In this document: positions 26,045 to 34,087 of the stretch, one piece after another
Layout: each line of letters opens with the position of its first letter
How positions within the stretch are numbered: position 1 is the first letter of the stretch
Origin: Planctomycetota bacterium
GTDB lineage: Bacteria > Planctomycetota > PUPC01 > JACPCR01
DNA: 64,000 nt
Reading direction: 5' to 3'
Assembly (NCBI GenBank): GCA_027625095.1
Contig: JAQBXN010000021.1
Span: forward strand, 1 to 64,000
Program-made: the position numbers and the translations under genes
The notes under the pieces: generated by a model
Told to the model about the DNA's origin: nothing
The model's input: only the letters and a program-made list of their open reading frames with translations
Database searches by the model: none

Positions 26045-29035
26045 ATGAAGCTGCTGAGTTTGGGCGCTTTACTGCTTGGCCTCGGTCTCCCGGCCTCTTC
26101 CTCCAGCGAGGAAACACTCCCGGACCCGGCCAGGATAGTTAAGGGTCTGCAGGTCCCTCTCGGTAATGTTGAAGATCTGATCTTTACGCGTGTTGGCTGG
26201 GAGGATCTGCTCGATCGGTATCCCTCTACTTCGATTCATGATCTTCCGCGGTTGCGGCACGAGATTCGAATGCATGGCAGTCCAACCGATTATCAGCGTC
26301 TGGTTCGGCTTCTCCTTCGTGTCTCTCGAAAATCGACGGCAATAAAGACCGCCGAAGCCGCCTTGCGGACATGCTTCAGACAATATGAAACCGAGCCGGC
26401 CAATTCCACCCTTGCTACGGAACTCGGACTCGCTCTGGTGAATCTTCGCCTGTATCCGGAGGCGCTTGCACAGATGGCAAAGGCTCTCGAAGCCGGACAA
26501 AAACGTGCGAACACTTACGCAGCCTATGCCATGGCCTGCCTCAGTGTGGGACAGATCGATGCGGCCCAGGCCACCATGGAAAAAGCAATGAAGAAGTTCA
26601 AGTATCGACCAGAGGTTCTTCTGGCGCTGCATTACACCAATCTTAACCAACGCAATACTGACCCGGCCGCTCTCCGAAAAGCTGTCGTGGAACCTGACCC
26701 GACAAAACTGGAAGAACTTCTCGACCTGAAGAGTCTGCGGGAAGCCATCGAACTCGATCCGGACTATCTGGCCGTCCGGCGAACGCTCGGGGCAACCATA
26801 ATCGATATCCTTCGTGAACGCGCCCGCCGCCAGCGCGGCCTGCTTGGAACACTGCATTCGCTCCGGGTGCTCGAACAAGATGAGGAATTGTTGAAAGAGG
26901 CAATTAAACACCTGGACTACGTGATTGAACGGGACACGCTTGCTTCCGCCTCCACACTCTGGATGCGGGCAGTGGCAGCCATTCTCGCGGGCAAGCCGGA
27001 TGAGGCTGCATCCCAGGCTTACATTGCGGAGGGGGTGCACTTTCGCTTTCCGAAGGACTCAGACGTCCTGTTTGTGACCGAGTACGCCGCGTGGCTGATG
27101 GAGCAGAATGCGGACGACCAGATTCGTCAGTTTCTGCAGCGTGAGGAAGTCATGGTGCCGGAAATGGAGGGCCTGCTCACTCGTGCTGCCTGTTTCTGGA
27201 AACTGGGTGATCTGAAAAAAGCGGAACATTACTCACGCCTGTTTCAGACCTCTCTCACGAGACCGCTCGGCGCGGATGAAAGACGGCTGCGCGCTGCAGG
27301 CCATGCGATTGGTGGGGCCATCGCTCTAAGCAAGGGCAAGTATGCAGAGGCGACCGATCAGTATCGGCAGTCCATCCGATGGTCGCCCAGATATGTCTGG
27401 GCGGATTATGGCCTGGCTGCATCGCTTTTTCTGAATGGTAAGGCCACCGATTCGCTTGCGGAGGTTCAAAAAGTCGCAGGACTACTTTCGGAGAAGTGTC
27501 CCGCAAAAGCCCTGCTGGCCGCATTTCATGGTATTGAAAAGGCAGACGAATTCGCCGCCACCAATCGCAACGAGGTCAAGAGCCCCGAGTTCACTGGCGT
27601 GCCCAAACTTCTCGACGAGAACCTGGATTGGCTGATCACCATGCTCTCGTTCTGGCGTGCCCAGGGCCCACTGCCGGTAAGTGAAAACGTGATTACCAAT
27701 CCCGGCCTGGCCAAGGCCGCGGTGACCGCACTCCTGAAACATTGGGAAAGTGAGCAATTCCCGGAGCCGCGCCTCGATCTCCTGGCAACCGCGCGGCTGG
27801 TAACCGGAATGCTCCCTCTAATCGAGTTCAACGATGAACAGGCGGCGAGCCTCAGGAGAATCAGCGAGGAGGCATTCAGCCACTGGAAATATCAGGAAGC
27901 GCATAGAAGTCCGGCGGGTCTCGGCGACGCATCCGATTTTCCGGATCCCTTCGATTCGCCACTCCCCCTGGCTCAGATGGCCAACAAGTCAGTTCTAGGG
28001 TGCAACACAGACGCAGAGAAAATACATGCACTGTCCACCTGGCTTTCGTTCCGGCCCAAGCTTGAATACGGCCCGGCTCGCTCAATCCTGACCTGTCTTG
28101 AACAGCACATTGCCGAGCCACGGACCAGACTTACTCCCGACGAGAGCGCCGCGATTCTCATTGCCGCGGCTCGTTTCATCGGTCTGAAAGCTCACTACAT
28201 CCAATTACCGTCCATTGAAGGCCTGGACGGTTTCGCACCGGCCTGCGCAGCGATCGAAACCAAACAAGGTTTGATTTTGTCCTCCCCCGGACTGGGAATA
28301 TTTGGCCAGACTTATCCCTCGGCAACTTTGCCCGCGGAGGAAGAAGTTCGTGCCCTTTATCATGGGCTTTGGCCAGGCCATGACCGGCTCGAACGTCTTC
28401 GGCAGGCCGTAAGAGAGTTTCCCGGATCAGGCCGCGCCCAATTGGCTCTGGCAGAACTTCTTGTGAATCGTCCGGGACAGATTGAGGCCGCGCTCAAGTA
28501 TGCGGGTAACGCTTCCCGGCTCCTGCCGCTCTATCCTGAGGCACACGCATTCCATGGTGCAGCCCTCGAGCTTTCGGGGGATATCGAAAATGCCCATGCA
28601 GCGTTTCGGCGTGCAAGCCGGCTTCGGCCGGATTCAGAACTCCCCTTCATCGCCCGAGGACTGGTGCTTGCACGCCAGACCAAGTTTGCCGCATCCGTAA
28701 TCGAATTCCGGTCCGCCCTTGCTCTAAGCCCATATCACCTCGACGCGCGGAGTTACCTGGCCGCCAGCCTCTCTCAAGCCGATAAAAAGAAAGAAGCTCT
28801 TGAAGAGGCGCGCATGGTCTTTCGGCAGGATGACTCGCGCTCGGAGCTTCATATGCTGATTCTCGATCTCCTTTTCGACCTTGATGACGAGGACGCTGTC
28901 ATCATCGAACTCGAAGAACTTCTCGCCGCACAGCCTGAAAACAGAAAGGCTCGAGATTTTTTGAAGCTGATTTACAAGAAACAGGGAAGGGAGGAGGAGG
29001 CAAAAAGCCTGGAGATTAAGGTAGAAGATGACTAA
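26045..29035 (+). CDS. large exported tetratricopeptide repeat protein
   Basis: A 996-residue protein starting MKLLSLGALLLGLGLPA, a signal peptide that decides the start over an earlier in-frame codon at 25976. TPR-like helical pairs run through most of the length, for example LATELGLALVNLRLYPEALAQ, YAAYAMACLSVGQIDAAQA and, near the end, HAFHGAALELSGDIENAHAAF. A central stretch near residues 690-760 (VLGCNTDAEKIHALSTWLSF, RLTPDESAAILIAAARFIGLKAHYIQL) resembles a transglutaminase-like segment, though catalytic residues are not convincing. It is divergent from the FHA gene across 242 bases. Function is unknown beyond protein-protein scaffolding. Confidence 0.85.
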   Translation: MKLLSLGALLLGLGLPASSSSEETLPDPARIVKGLQVPLGNVEDLIFTRVGWEDLLDRYPSTSIHDLPRLRHEIRMHGSPTDYQRLVRLLLRVSRKSTAIKTAEAALRTCFRQYETEPANSTLATELGLALVNLRLYPEALAQMAKALEAGQKRANTYAAYAMACLSVGQIDAAQATMEKAMKKFKYRPEVLLALHYTNLNQRNTDPAALRKAVVEPDPTKLEELLDLKSLREAIELDPDYLAVRRTLGATIIDILRERARRQRGLLGTLHSLRVLEQDEELLKEAIKHLDYVIERDTLASASTLWMRAVAAILAGKPDEAASQAYIAEGVHFRFPKDSDVLFVTEYAAWLMEQNADDQIRQFLQREEVMVPEMEGLLTRAACFWKLGDLKKAEHYSRLFQTSLTRPLGADERRLRAAGHAIGGAIALSKGKYAEATDQYRQSIRWSPRYVWADYGLAASLFLNGKATDSLAEVQKVAGLLSEKCPAKALLAAFHGIEKADEFAATNRNEVKSPEFTGVPKLLDENLDWLITMLSFWRAQGPLPVSENVITNPGLAKAAVTALLKHWESEQFPEPRLDLLATARLVTGMLPLIEFNDEQAASLRRISEEAFSHWKYQEAHRSPAGLGDASDFPDPFDSPLPLAQMANKSVLGCNTDAEKIHALSTWLSFRPKLEYGPARSILTCLEQHIAEPRTRLTPDESAAILIAAARFIGLKAHYIQLPSIEGLDGFAPACAAIETKQGLILSSPGLGIFGQTYPSATLPAEEEVRALYHGLWPGHDRLERLRQAVREFPGSGRAQLALAELLVNRPGQIEAALKYAGNASRLLPLYPEAHAFHGAALELSGDIENAHAAFRRASRLRPDSELPFIARGLVLARQTKFAASVIEFRSALALSPYHLDARSYLAASLSQADKKKEALEEARMVFRQDDSRSELHMLILDLLFDLDDEDAVIIELEELLAAQPENRKARDFLKLIYKKQGREEEAKSLEIKVEDD

Positions 29036-29115
29036 TCCTGATGTAAAGGAACGACAGCGTCCTATAATCCTTCTTCCCGCCCGGCCTTATTCCCACCAAT
29101 CCAGCCCCCGCAAAA

Positions 29116-29967
29116 TTGCTCTCCAACAAGATCCGCCAAAAGCTCGCCGAATTCCATAGGCAGTATCTCTCAGAAAGTGAAATCAAGTCGTTCTCATACA
29201 CAGAGGTCGAGCACGGCGTCCGCCTCGAGGACGTGGTCGCGGGTAAAGTGGTTGAGGTCAATGAGGGCGAGTTCCTTCTCTTTGAACGGCCGCTGGATCT
29301 GCTCGTTTCGAGCAGTAACGAGATTCATTCTGATTACCTCGACTCCCTGACATACTGCCGGCAGCAGACAGATTTTGAACCCCATCCGGACGTCAGGAGC
29401 ATCCTCCGGTACGAGCCGGAACAGGTCTGCTTTCTTGATATAGAAACGACCGGACTCAGCACAGGCGCGGCTTTTCTGGTCGGTCTGATTACCTGGGACA
29501 GCGGCAGTCTGACACTGCGGCAACTACTGGCCCGCGATTACTCGGAAGAGGCGCCCCTTCTCGCCTACCTTGCGGCGCTTTTTGATCGATATAAGGGAAT
29601 GGTTTCATTCAACGGAAAGAGCTTTGACCTGCGTTACATTCAGGAACGCCTCATCGCCAATGGCATCCCGTATTTCGTGGAATTCGACCACCTTGATCTT
29701 CTCCATGAAGGTCGAAGGCAGTGGAAACACGAGCTTCCGAATTGCCGGCTTCAGACCCTTGAAAAACACATCAGTGGCCGCGTGCGTATCGGCGATATCC
29801 CGGGAGCGGATATTCCCGACGCCTACCATAATTTTGTGAAGTCCGGAGATGCACGGCAGATCAAGGAAATCATTCACCACAACGCGCTGGATCTGATCAC
29901 CCTGGTCGAGGTCTTGAGTTGCGTGCTAAGGCGGCCGCCGGTGAAGAAGGGCGCGATCAAGCAGTAA
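29116..29967 (+). CDS. YprB-like ribonuclease H-fold exonuclease
   Basis: A 283-residue DEDD-type 3'-5' exonuclease domain protein of the YprB family. The first acidic pair is D108 and E110 in FLDIETTGLS. The second motif is FNGKSFDLRYIQERL and the last is HHNALDLITLVEVL, giving four acidic ligands. The start is taken as TTG at 29116, because the frame has no ATG between it and an in-frame stop at 29065 and no good Shine-Dalgarno is visible; the exact start is therefore uncertain. Its 3' end overlaps the end of the convergent vapC by 11 bases. The natural substrate is unknown. Confidence 0.85.
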   Translation: MLSNKIRQKLAEFHRQYLSESEIKSFSYTEVEHGVRLEDVVAGKVVEVNEGEFLLFERPLDLLVSSSNEIHSDYLDSLTYCRQQTDFEPHPDVRSILRYEPEQVCFLDIETTGLSTGAAFLVGLITWDSGSLTLRQLLARDYSEEAPLLAYLAALFDRYKGMVSFNGKSFDLRYIQERLIANGIPYFVEFDHLDLLHEGRRQWKHELPNCRLQTLEKHISGRVRIGDIPGADIPDAYHNFVKSGDARQIKEIIHHNALDLITLVEVLSCVLRRPPVKKGAIKQ

Positions 29968-30349
29968 ATAGCTTGAGCCCAGGGATGAGTCGGAAGTGCG
30001 GGTCCACTGTAAAAACGGCACATGATTCTCGGAGGGCAACTCGTGCAATCAGTGAGTCGCCAATAGGCAAGACGTGACCTCTTGCAGCAAGTTCACGATG
30101 AATATTCGCCGCCTCTCGCCAATCATCCCATTCAATTTCAAGTGGATTCATTACGCTGAGACGTGAAGCAATCCAATCCGCTGCACCTTCATCTCGAATC
30201 CCCATCAGTAGCTCGGTCACAACTGGGCCGATGACTGCAACTCTATCTTCTTCGAAAAGCAGATTTACTGCCTGATTGGTAGTTGCAGACTTTCTGCTGA
30301 AGTAAGAAGCCCACACGCAGGTATTAACAATGACGAGGTTACTGGCCAT
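29957..30349 (-). CDS. vapC: VapC-like PIN toxin with altered first catalytic residue
   Basis: A 130-residue PIN-domain RNase of the VapC type. Family acidic residues are seen at E46 (VVTELLMG), D98 (PIGDSLIARVA) and D116 (FTVDPHF). The first one, normally Asp in a DTSVW-type motif, is Asn here (N9 in VIVNTCVW); one G-to-A change (GAT to AAT) explains it. Loss of this ligand usually abolishes metal-dependent RNase activity in PIN domains, so the toxin may be inactive. Its start overlaps the vapB end by 11 bases, the normal operon layout. Confidence 0.88.
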   Translation of the reverse strand: MASNLVIVNTCVWASYFSRKSATTNQAVNLLFEEDRVAVIGPVVTELLMGIRDEGAADWIASRLSVMNPLEIEWDDWREAANIHRELAARGHVLPIGDSLIARVALRESCAVFTVDPHFRLIPGLKLFTA

Positions 30350-30548
30350 TGTTTATTTGCACGTTCTCCGTATCGCGCCAATCTTCATTCACCTCGATCT
30401 TCCCGCACATTTCTTTCAACTCTATTGCCGCCCGATGCCTGATAAAGGATTCCATTGCCTTCTGAATCGCCATCGCCCCGTCTTCCTCTTCCGTGAGTCT
30501 CTGAACGGTTTGTAACTCTTCTGCACTGAGATTTATCTGAATGGTCAT
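30339..30548 (-). CDS. vapB: VapB-like antitoxin
   Basis: A 69-residue protein whose N-terminal strand MTIQINLSAEELQTVQRL suits a ribbon-helix-helix or similar DNA-binding antitoxin. Its C-terminal tail, EVNEDWRDTENVQ, is the toxin-blocking type. It precedes and overlaps vapC by 11 bases. An AAAAGGAG Shine-Dalgarno lies 6 bases upstream and a TATACT -10 box at 30575-30580, so expression is probably intact and autoregulated. Confidence 0.85.
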   Translation of the reverse strand: MTIQINLSAEELQTVQRLTEEEDGAMAIQKAMESFIRHRAAIELKEMCGKIEVNEDWRDTENVQINNGQ

Positions 30549-30574
30549 GAGATCTCCTTTTTTGAAGTGGTCGC

Positions 30575-30580
30575 AGTATA
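30575..30580 (-). promoter_or_regulatory. probable -10 box of vapBC
   Basis: TATACT on the minus strand, about 27 bases before the vapB start and upstream of its Shine-Dalgarno. A weak -35 (TTCGAT) sits 17 bases further up. Only the -10 is convincing. Confidence 0.4.
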
Positions 30581-30628
30581 GAGCGGATTCGTTCTAAATC
30601 GAAGTTCTGAGGGGTCGCATTCTTTGGG

Positions 30629-31603
30629 TCACAAAACCGCGCCCCGGTCATCCTTCTCGTGTTCCATCTTCCAACCTGGAAGGGTCACAGACTCCTGTGG
30701 CTCAACCATCGGCGCGTAGAGTTCTGGTCGCCTGGCTTTGAGATACCGCTGGCCTGAAGAATTGGCGAGTTTTTCCGCCGTGCAGAGACCGACGACGACA
30801 TCGTCTTCGAGCGCATGGCTTTCGGCGATCACTTCACCGTAGGGATCGAGAATCATGGCCAGACCAGGTTTCACTGTGTCGTAGTCCCACCCAATCGGAT
30901 TTGAGAACACGGCGTAGATGCCGTTTTCATACGCCCGCGCTGGAAGCCAGCGCATGAGCCAGGCACGACCTTTCGGGCCGAGAAACTCCTGCCTCAAACG
31001 CACCGGATCGCGATGGCGATTATCCCAGAATTGCTTTGGCACAATGCCGCGCCCCGGCATGACCGACGGTAGACAACACGTGACATGCGGCATGAAAATA
31101 ATCTCTGCTCCCATCATCGCCGTGATGCGTGGATTCTCGACGAGGTTGTTGTCGTAACAGATCAGCATTCCCATTCTGCAGCCCAGGAGATCGAAGACTG
31201 TGTAGCCCTGGCCGCGGCTCAGATGCGGACTGACAAACGGATGCAGCTTGCGGTGTCGTGCGATGAATTCGTAACCCGATACGGCAACATAAGTGTTGTA
31301 AATGTTGTCTTCGTCATCGCGCTCTATCAGCCCCGCCATCACCACGGTCCCGTACTGTTTAGAGATTCGCATCAGCTCGGATACGGAATTACCGTCAGGC
31401 ACCGGCTCAGCTACTTCCAGCAGCTCTTCCTTCGAGAGCGGCTGAATCCATGTGTAGCCGGGTATGCATCCCTCATGGAAGCTCACAATTTCAGCGTCCT
31501 CTTCAACGGCTCTCTTAGTAAACGCTTCGACCCTGGAAAGATTGAAGGCCTTATCGTTATCGCGATTCTCAAACTGAACGGTGGCTATTCGAATGTCTCT
31601 CAT
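30629..31603 (-). CDS. carbon-nitrogen hydrolase (nitrilase superfamily)
   Basis: A 324-residue nitrilase-superfamily amidase. The catalytic triad is in place: E44 in SFHEGCIPGY, K119 in RHRKLHPF and C149 in MLICYDNN. The start Met of MRDIRIATVQFEN was chosen over one 15 codons upstream, because the fold begins at IRIATVQF. A long insert with PHVTCCLPSVMPGRG and the RAYENGIYAVFSNPIGWD stretch resemble predicted amidases of this superfamily. Substrate unknown. It is divergent from the sulfatase at 31746 and is followed by vapBC on the same strand. Confidence 0.9.
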   Translation of the reverse strand: MRDIRIATVQFENRDNDKAFNLSRVEAFTKRAVEEDAEIVSFHEGCIPGYTWIQPLSKEELLEVAEPVPDGNSVSELMRISKQYGTVVMAGLIERDDEDNIYNTYVAVSGYEFIARHRKLHPFVSPHLSRGQGYTVFDLLGCRMGMLICYDNNLVENPRITAMMGAEIIFMPHVTCCLPSVMPGRGIVPKQFWDNRHRDPVRLRQEFLGPKGRAWLMRWLPARAYENGIYAVFSNPIGWDYDTVKPGLAMILDPYGEVIAESHALEDDVVVGLCTAEKLANSSGQRYLKARRPELYAPMVEPQESVTLPGWKMEHEKDDRGAVL

Positions 31604-31681
31604 AGAACTGGGGCTCAGGGTTTCCTCGTTTGCAGGCGGCGAACGCAAGGCTTATAGCCAAGCGGCAAAGAGAGAGCAAAG

Positions 31682-31709
31682 GAATCGCGAATCAGGAATC
31701 AGGACTCAT
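31682..31709 (+). repeat. heptad array (GAATCAG variant), four units
   Basis: GAATCGC, GAATCAG, GAATCAG and GACTCAT in exact 7-base register, 37 bases before the sulfatase start codon. It shares the GAATC core with the CTGAATC family and is in sense orientation. Confidence 0.75.
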
Positions 31710-31745
31710 CACACCACGCCTTCATCAGTACAGCACTTCTTTATC

Positions 31746-33200
31746 ATGAAACCCAACCTTCTCTACATCCATTCCGATCAGCACAGCCCGTCCGTCCTGG
31801 GCTGCTACGGCGATCCCGTTGTGCAGACACCGCACCTGGATTCCATTGCGGAACGCGGCATTGTCTTTGACAACGTGTATTGCCCTTCACCGATTTGCGT
31901 GCCTTCACGCATGGCAATGCTGGCCGGGCGGCATCCTCATGAAATCGAAGTCTGGACGAACGACCACATCCTCGATTCTGGTATTCCGACCATGGCCCAC
32001 GCAATGGGCGCCGGTGGCTACCGGCCAGTTCTCATTGGACGTATGCATTCCAACGGGCCAGACCAACTGCACGGTTACGCCGAACGTCCGGTAGGCGATC
32101 ATGGGCCGAATCATCCTGGCGGCTCCGGTGTGAATCACGGCACCCTGGCTGGCACTGCCGGGCCGGGACGCGTCAGCCTGGAAAAGTCCGGGCCCGGGCA
32201 GAGCGCTTATGAAGTCCACGACGACTGGGTAACCGCGGCGACGGTGGATCACCTGAACCAGATTGGAATTCAGAAACGGTCCGGCTTCGAGCCTGAGCCG
32301 TTCTCGCTCAGCGTCGGTTTCATGCTGCCGCATCAGCCGTTTGTCGCGCGCCGTGAGGACTACCAGATGTATAAGGGGGAGGTTCCGAGACCCAGGATCG
32401 AAACGCCGTACTCAGGAGATCTTCACCCTTATTTCAAATGGTGGCGGGAGCACTGCGAGATCAGGGAAGTCAATGACAAAGAAATGTTCCGGGCACGCAC
32501 CGCTTACTACGCCCTGGTCACCGCGATGGATCGGATGATCGGTAAGATTCTTCACGCGCTCAAAGAGAACAATCTGGCCGATAACACCCTCATTCTTTAC
32601 ATGTCCGACCACGGAGAACAGCTCGGTGAACACGGCCTCTGGTGGAAGCAGACGTTTTACGAGAACTCGGCCGGCATCCCGGCAATTGCCTCATGGCCTG
32701 GCGTTCTGCCTGAAGGACGGCGATGTAGCCGAGTGGCCAGTTCTCTCGATTTCAACGCAACCATGCTTGATGCACTCGAAGCGCCGCCTTTACCTAATTC
32801 CAATGGTCGCAGCCTGCTACCCTTGTTGAAAGGCGAAGACGAATCGTGGGAGGATGTCGCGTTTTCCGAATACGTCACCAACCTGGGTTGCCTTCATCGC
32901 ATGGTTCGCCGAAACGAGTGGAAACTCAATTACTATCACGGTCAGCCAACGCAGTTGTTCAATTTGCAGGAAGATCCTGACGAACTCACAGATCGAGTGG
33001 GCGACGCAGCGTGCGCGAGCATCGTCAAAGACCTGACGGCTCAGGTTCTGGACGGCTGGAATCCCGAAGAGATTCAGAGGAAGTTGGACGAGAAGAACAG
33101 GGACAAAGGAATTCTTACTTCGTGGGCCAGAAACATTCAGCCCGAGGATCGGTATCGTTGGGAATTGAAGCCTGAGATGAATTTTCTGGATGGCAAGTAG
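31746..33200 (+). CDS. sulfatase (CxPSR type)
   Basis: A 484-residue type I sulfatase without signal peptide from the chosen start (MKPNLLYIHSDQHSPSVLG). The frame is open upstream to 31581, but that part runs back through the heptad array and across the opposite gene's start, so it is not used. The formylglycine motif is Cys-Val-Pro-Ser-Arg at C51-R55. The metal site includes HSDQHS, and the later SDHGEQLGEHGLWWKQTFYE matches the family. Lack of a signal peptide suggests cytoplasmic action on imported sulfated sugars, or a wrong start. It neighbours a HAD hydrolase on the opposite strand. Confidence 0.93.
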   Translation: MKPNLLYIHSDQHSPSVLGCYGDPVVQTPHLDSIAERGIVFDNVYCPSPICVPSRMAMLAGRHPHEIEVWTNDHILDSGIPTMAHAMGAGGYRPVLIGRMHSNGPDQLHGYAERPVGDHGPNHPGGSGVNHGTLAGTAGPGRVSLEKSGPGQSAYEVHDDWVTAATVDHLNQIGIQKRSGFEPEPFSLSVGFMLPHQPFVARREDYQMYKGEVPRPRIETPYSGDLHPYFKWWREHCEIREVNDKEMFRARTAYYALVTAMDRMIGKILHALKENNLADNTLILYMSDHGEQLGEHGLWWKQTFYENSAGIPAIASWPGVLPEGRRCSRVASSLDFNATMLDALEAPPLPNSNGRSLLPLLKGEDESWEDVAFSEYVTNLGCLHRMVRRNEWKLNYYHGQPTQLFNLQEDPDELTDRVGDAACASIVKDLTAQVLDGWNPEEIQRKLDEKNRDKGILTSWARNIQPEDRYRWELKPEMNFLDGK

Positions 33201-33208
33201 CGCACACA

Positions 33209-33916
33209 CTACCGCTCGATAAAAGCCCTGAAGCCCGCCAGGTCACTAACGACCTCGACATCAAGTTTACCGAGGCTTTCTCCTTTCCGATTGAGCAACA
33301 GACCGCGCATTCCTGCTGCCCTTGCCCCAAGGTAATCCTTTTTTGAATCTCCGATGTGCAGGGCTTCTTCAGGACGGCATTTTGCAGACTTCAGGGCCTC
33401 TTCAAAGATGGCAGCATCCGGTTTCTCGGCGCCGAACACCCGGGAGCACAAAATGAAATCGAAGTAACCCGCCAGCCCCTTATTTTTCAAGATCGTGGGC
33501 AGCCGCTCATCAAAATTCGAGATGACACCCATCCGGGCTCCCTGCTGTTTGAGAGCTGTAAGGGTCTCATTCACTTCAGGGTAGACCACCCAGGCCCTCG
33601 CCTCGGTAAAGGTTACCCAGAGGTGTTCGAATAAACCCTCCAAAACGTCCACCGGATGTTCCGATTCGCCCAACCCCAATGTTTCAAACACCACCTGTCG
33701 CCACCATTCTCGCGCGGGCAAATTCGGAAACCCAAAGTTCGGATGCCGCTTCGACTGCCGTCCAAAGACTCGAAGAAAGGATTCATCCAATTCATCAGGG
33801 ACAAAATCGAAACCGAACTCAGCGGCGCCTTCGGCATAAATCGCACCCACCGATCCGCGCACAGTGATCAGTGTTCCAGTGCTGTCAAAAGTAATGAGCT
33901 TGGGAAACCCCATCAT
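33209..33916 (-). CDS. HAD family hydrolase (HDHD3-like)
   Basis: A 235-residue haloacid dehalogenase-fold phosphatase. Motif I is ITFDSTGTL (nucleophile Asp; the usual second Asp is Thr, as in several HDHD3-like members). Motif II is GVISNFD, motif III includes the Lys of FGAEKPD, and motif IV is LHIGDSKKDYLGA. An alpha-helical cap lies between motifs I and II. The ATG at 33916 is followed directly by a second ATG, and both lie inside an octad repeat array. The frame continues 8 codons upstream to a TTG, made entirely of repeat sequence, so the true start may have moved. Substrate unknown. Confidence 0.87.
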   Translation of the reverse strand: MMGFPKLITFDSTGTLITVRGSVGAIYAEGAAEFGFDFVPDELDESFLRVFGRQSKRHPNFGFPNLPAREWWRQVVFETLGLGESEHPVDVLEGLFEHLWVTFTEARAWVVYPEVNETLTALKQQGARMGVISNFDERLPTILKNKGLAGYFDFILCSRVFGAEKPDAAIFEEALKSAKCRPEEALHIGDSKKDYLGARAAGMRGLLLNRKGESLGKLDVEVVSDLAGFRAFIER

Positions 33917-33965
33917 TCCATTCTTCCATTCTTTCAACACTCCGACACTCCTTCATTCCATCCAC
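33910..33965 (+). repeat. octad array (CCATTCTT family), about seven units
   Basis: Consecutive 8-base units in perfect register: CCATCATT, CCATTCTT twice, then TCAACACT, CCGACACT, CCTTCATT and CCATCCAC. It overlaps the start codons of the HAD gene, where on the minus strand it reads as purine-rich GAATGG units that may act as a Shine-Dalgarno. CCATTCTT and CCATCATT recur in the array at 53947-53978. Confidence 0.85.
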
Positions 33966-33971
33966 CATATC

Positions 33972-34009
33972 AAAAAAAGCCCCTCACCGAACAAACGATG
34001 AGGAGCTTT
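33972..34009 (-). terminator. intrinsic terminator of the Q/N-rich protein gene
   Basis: On the minus strand a stem of about 14 bp (two G-U pairs) with a 6-base loop is followed by a run of seven T. It stands 79 bases beyond the stop of the 34088 gene and is a textbook rho-independent terminator. Confidence 0.85.
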
Positions 34010-34050
34010 GCAGACCCTCAACCCAAAACGAATGGGTGGAGAGAGGGATT

Positions 34051-34075
34051 CGCCGGCTCATTCTTTGAGCCGGCG
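34051..34075. other. strong GC hairpin before the terminator
   Basis: CGCCGGCTCA pairs perfectly with TGAGCCGGCG around a 5-base loop. A smaller hairpin (ACCCA/TGGGT) lies at 34021-34037. Both fall between the Q/N-rich gene stop and its terminator and may protect the mRNA 3' end. Confidence 0.6.
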
Positions 34076-34087
34076 TTGAACGATAGT

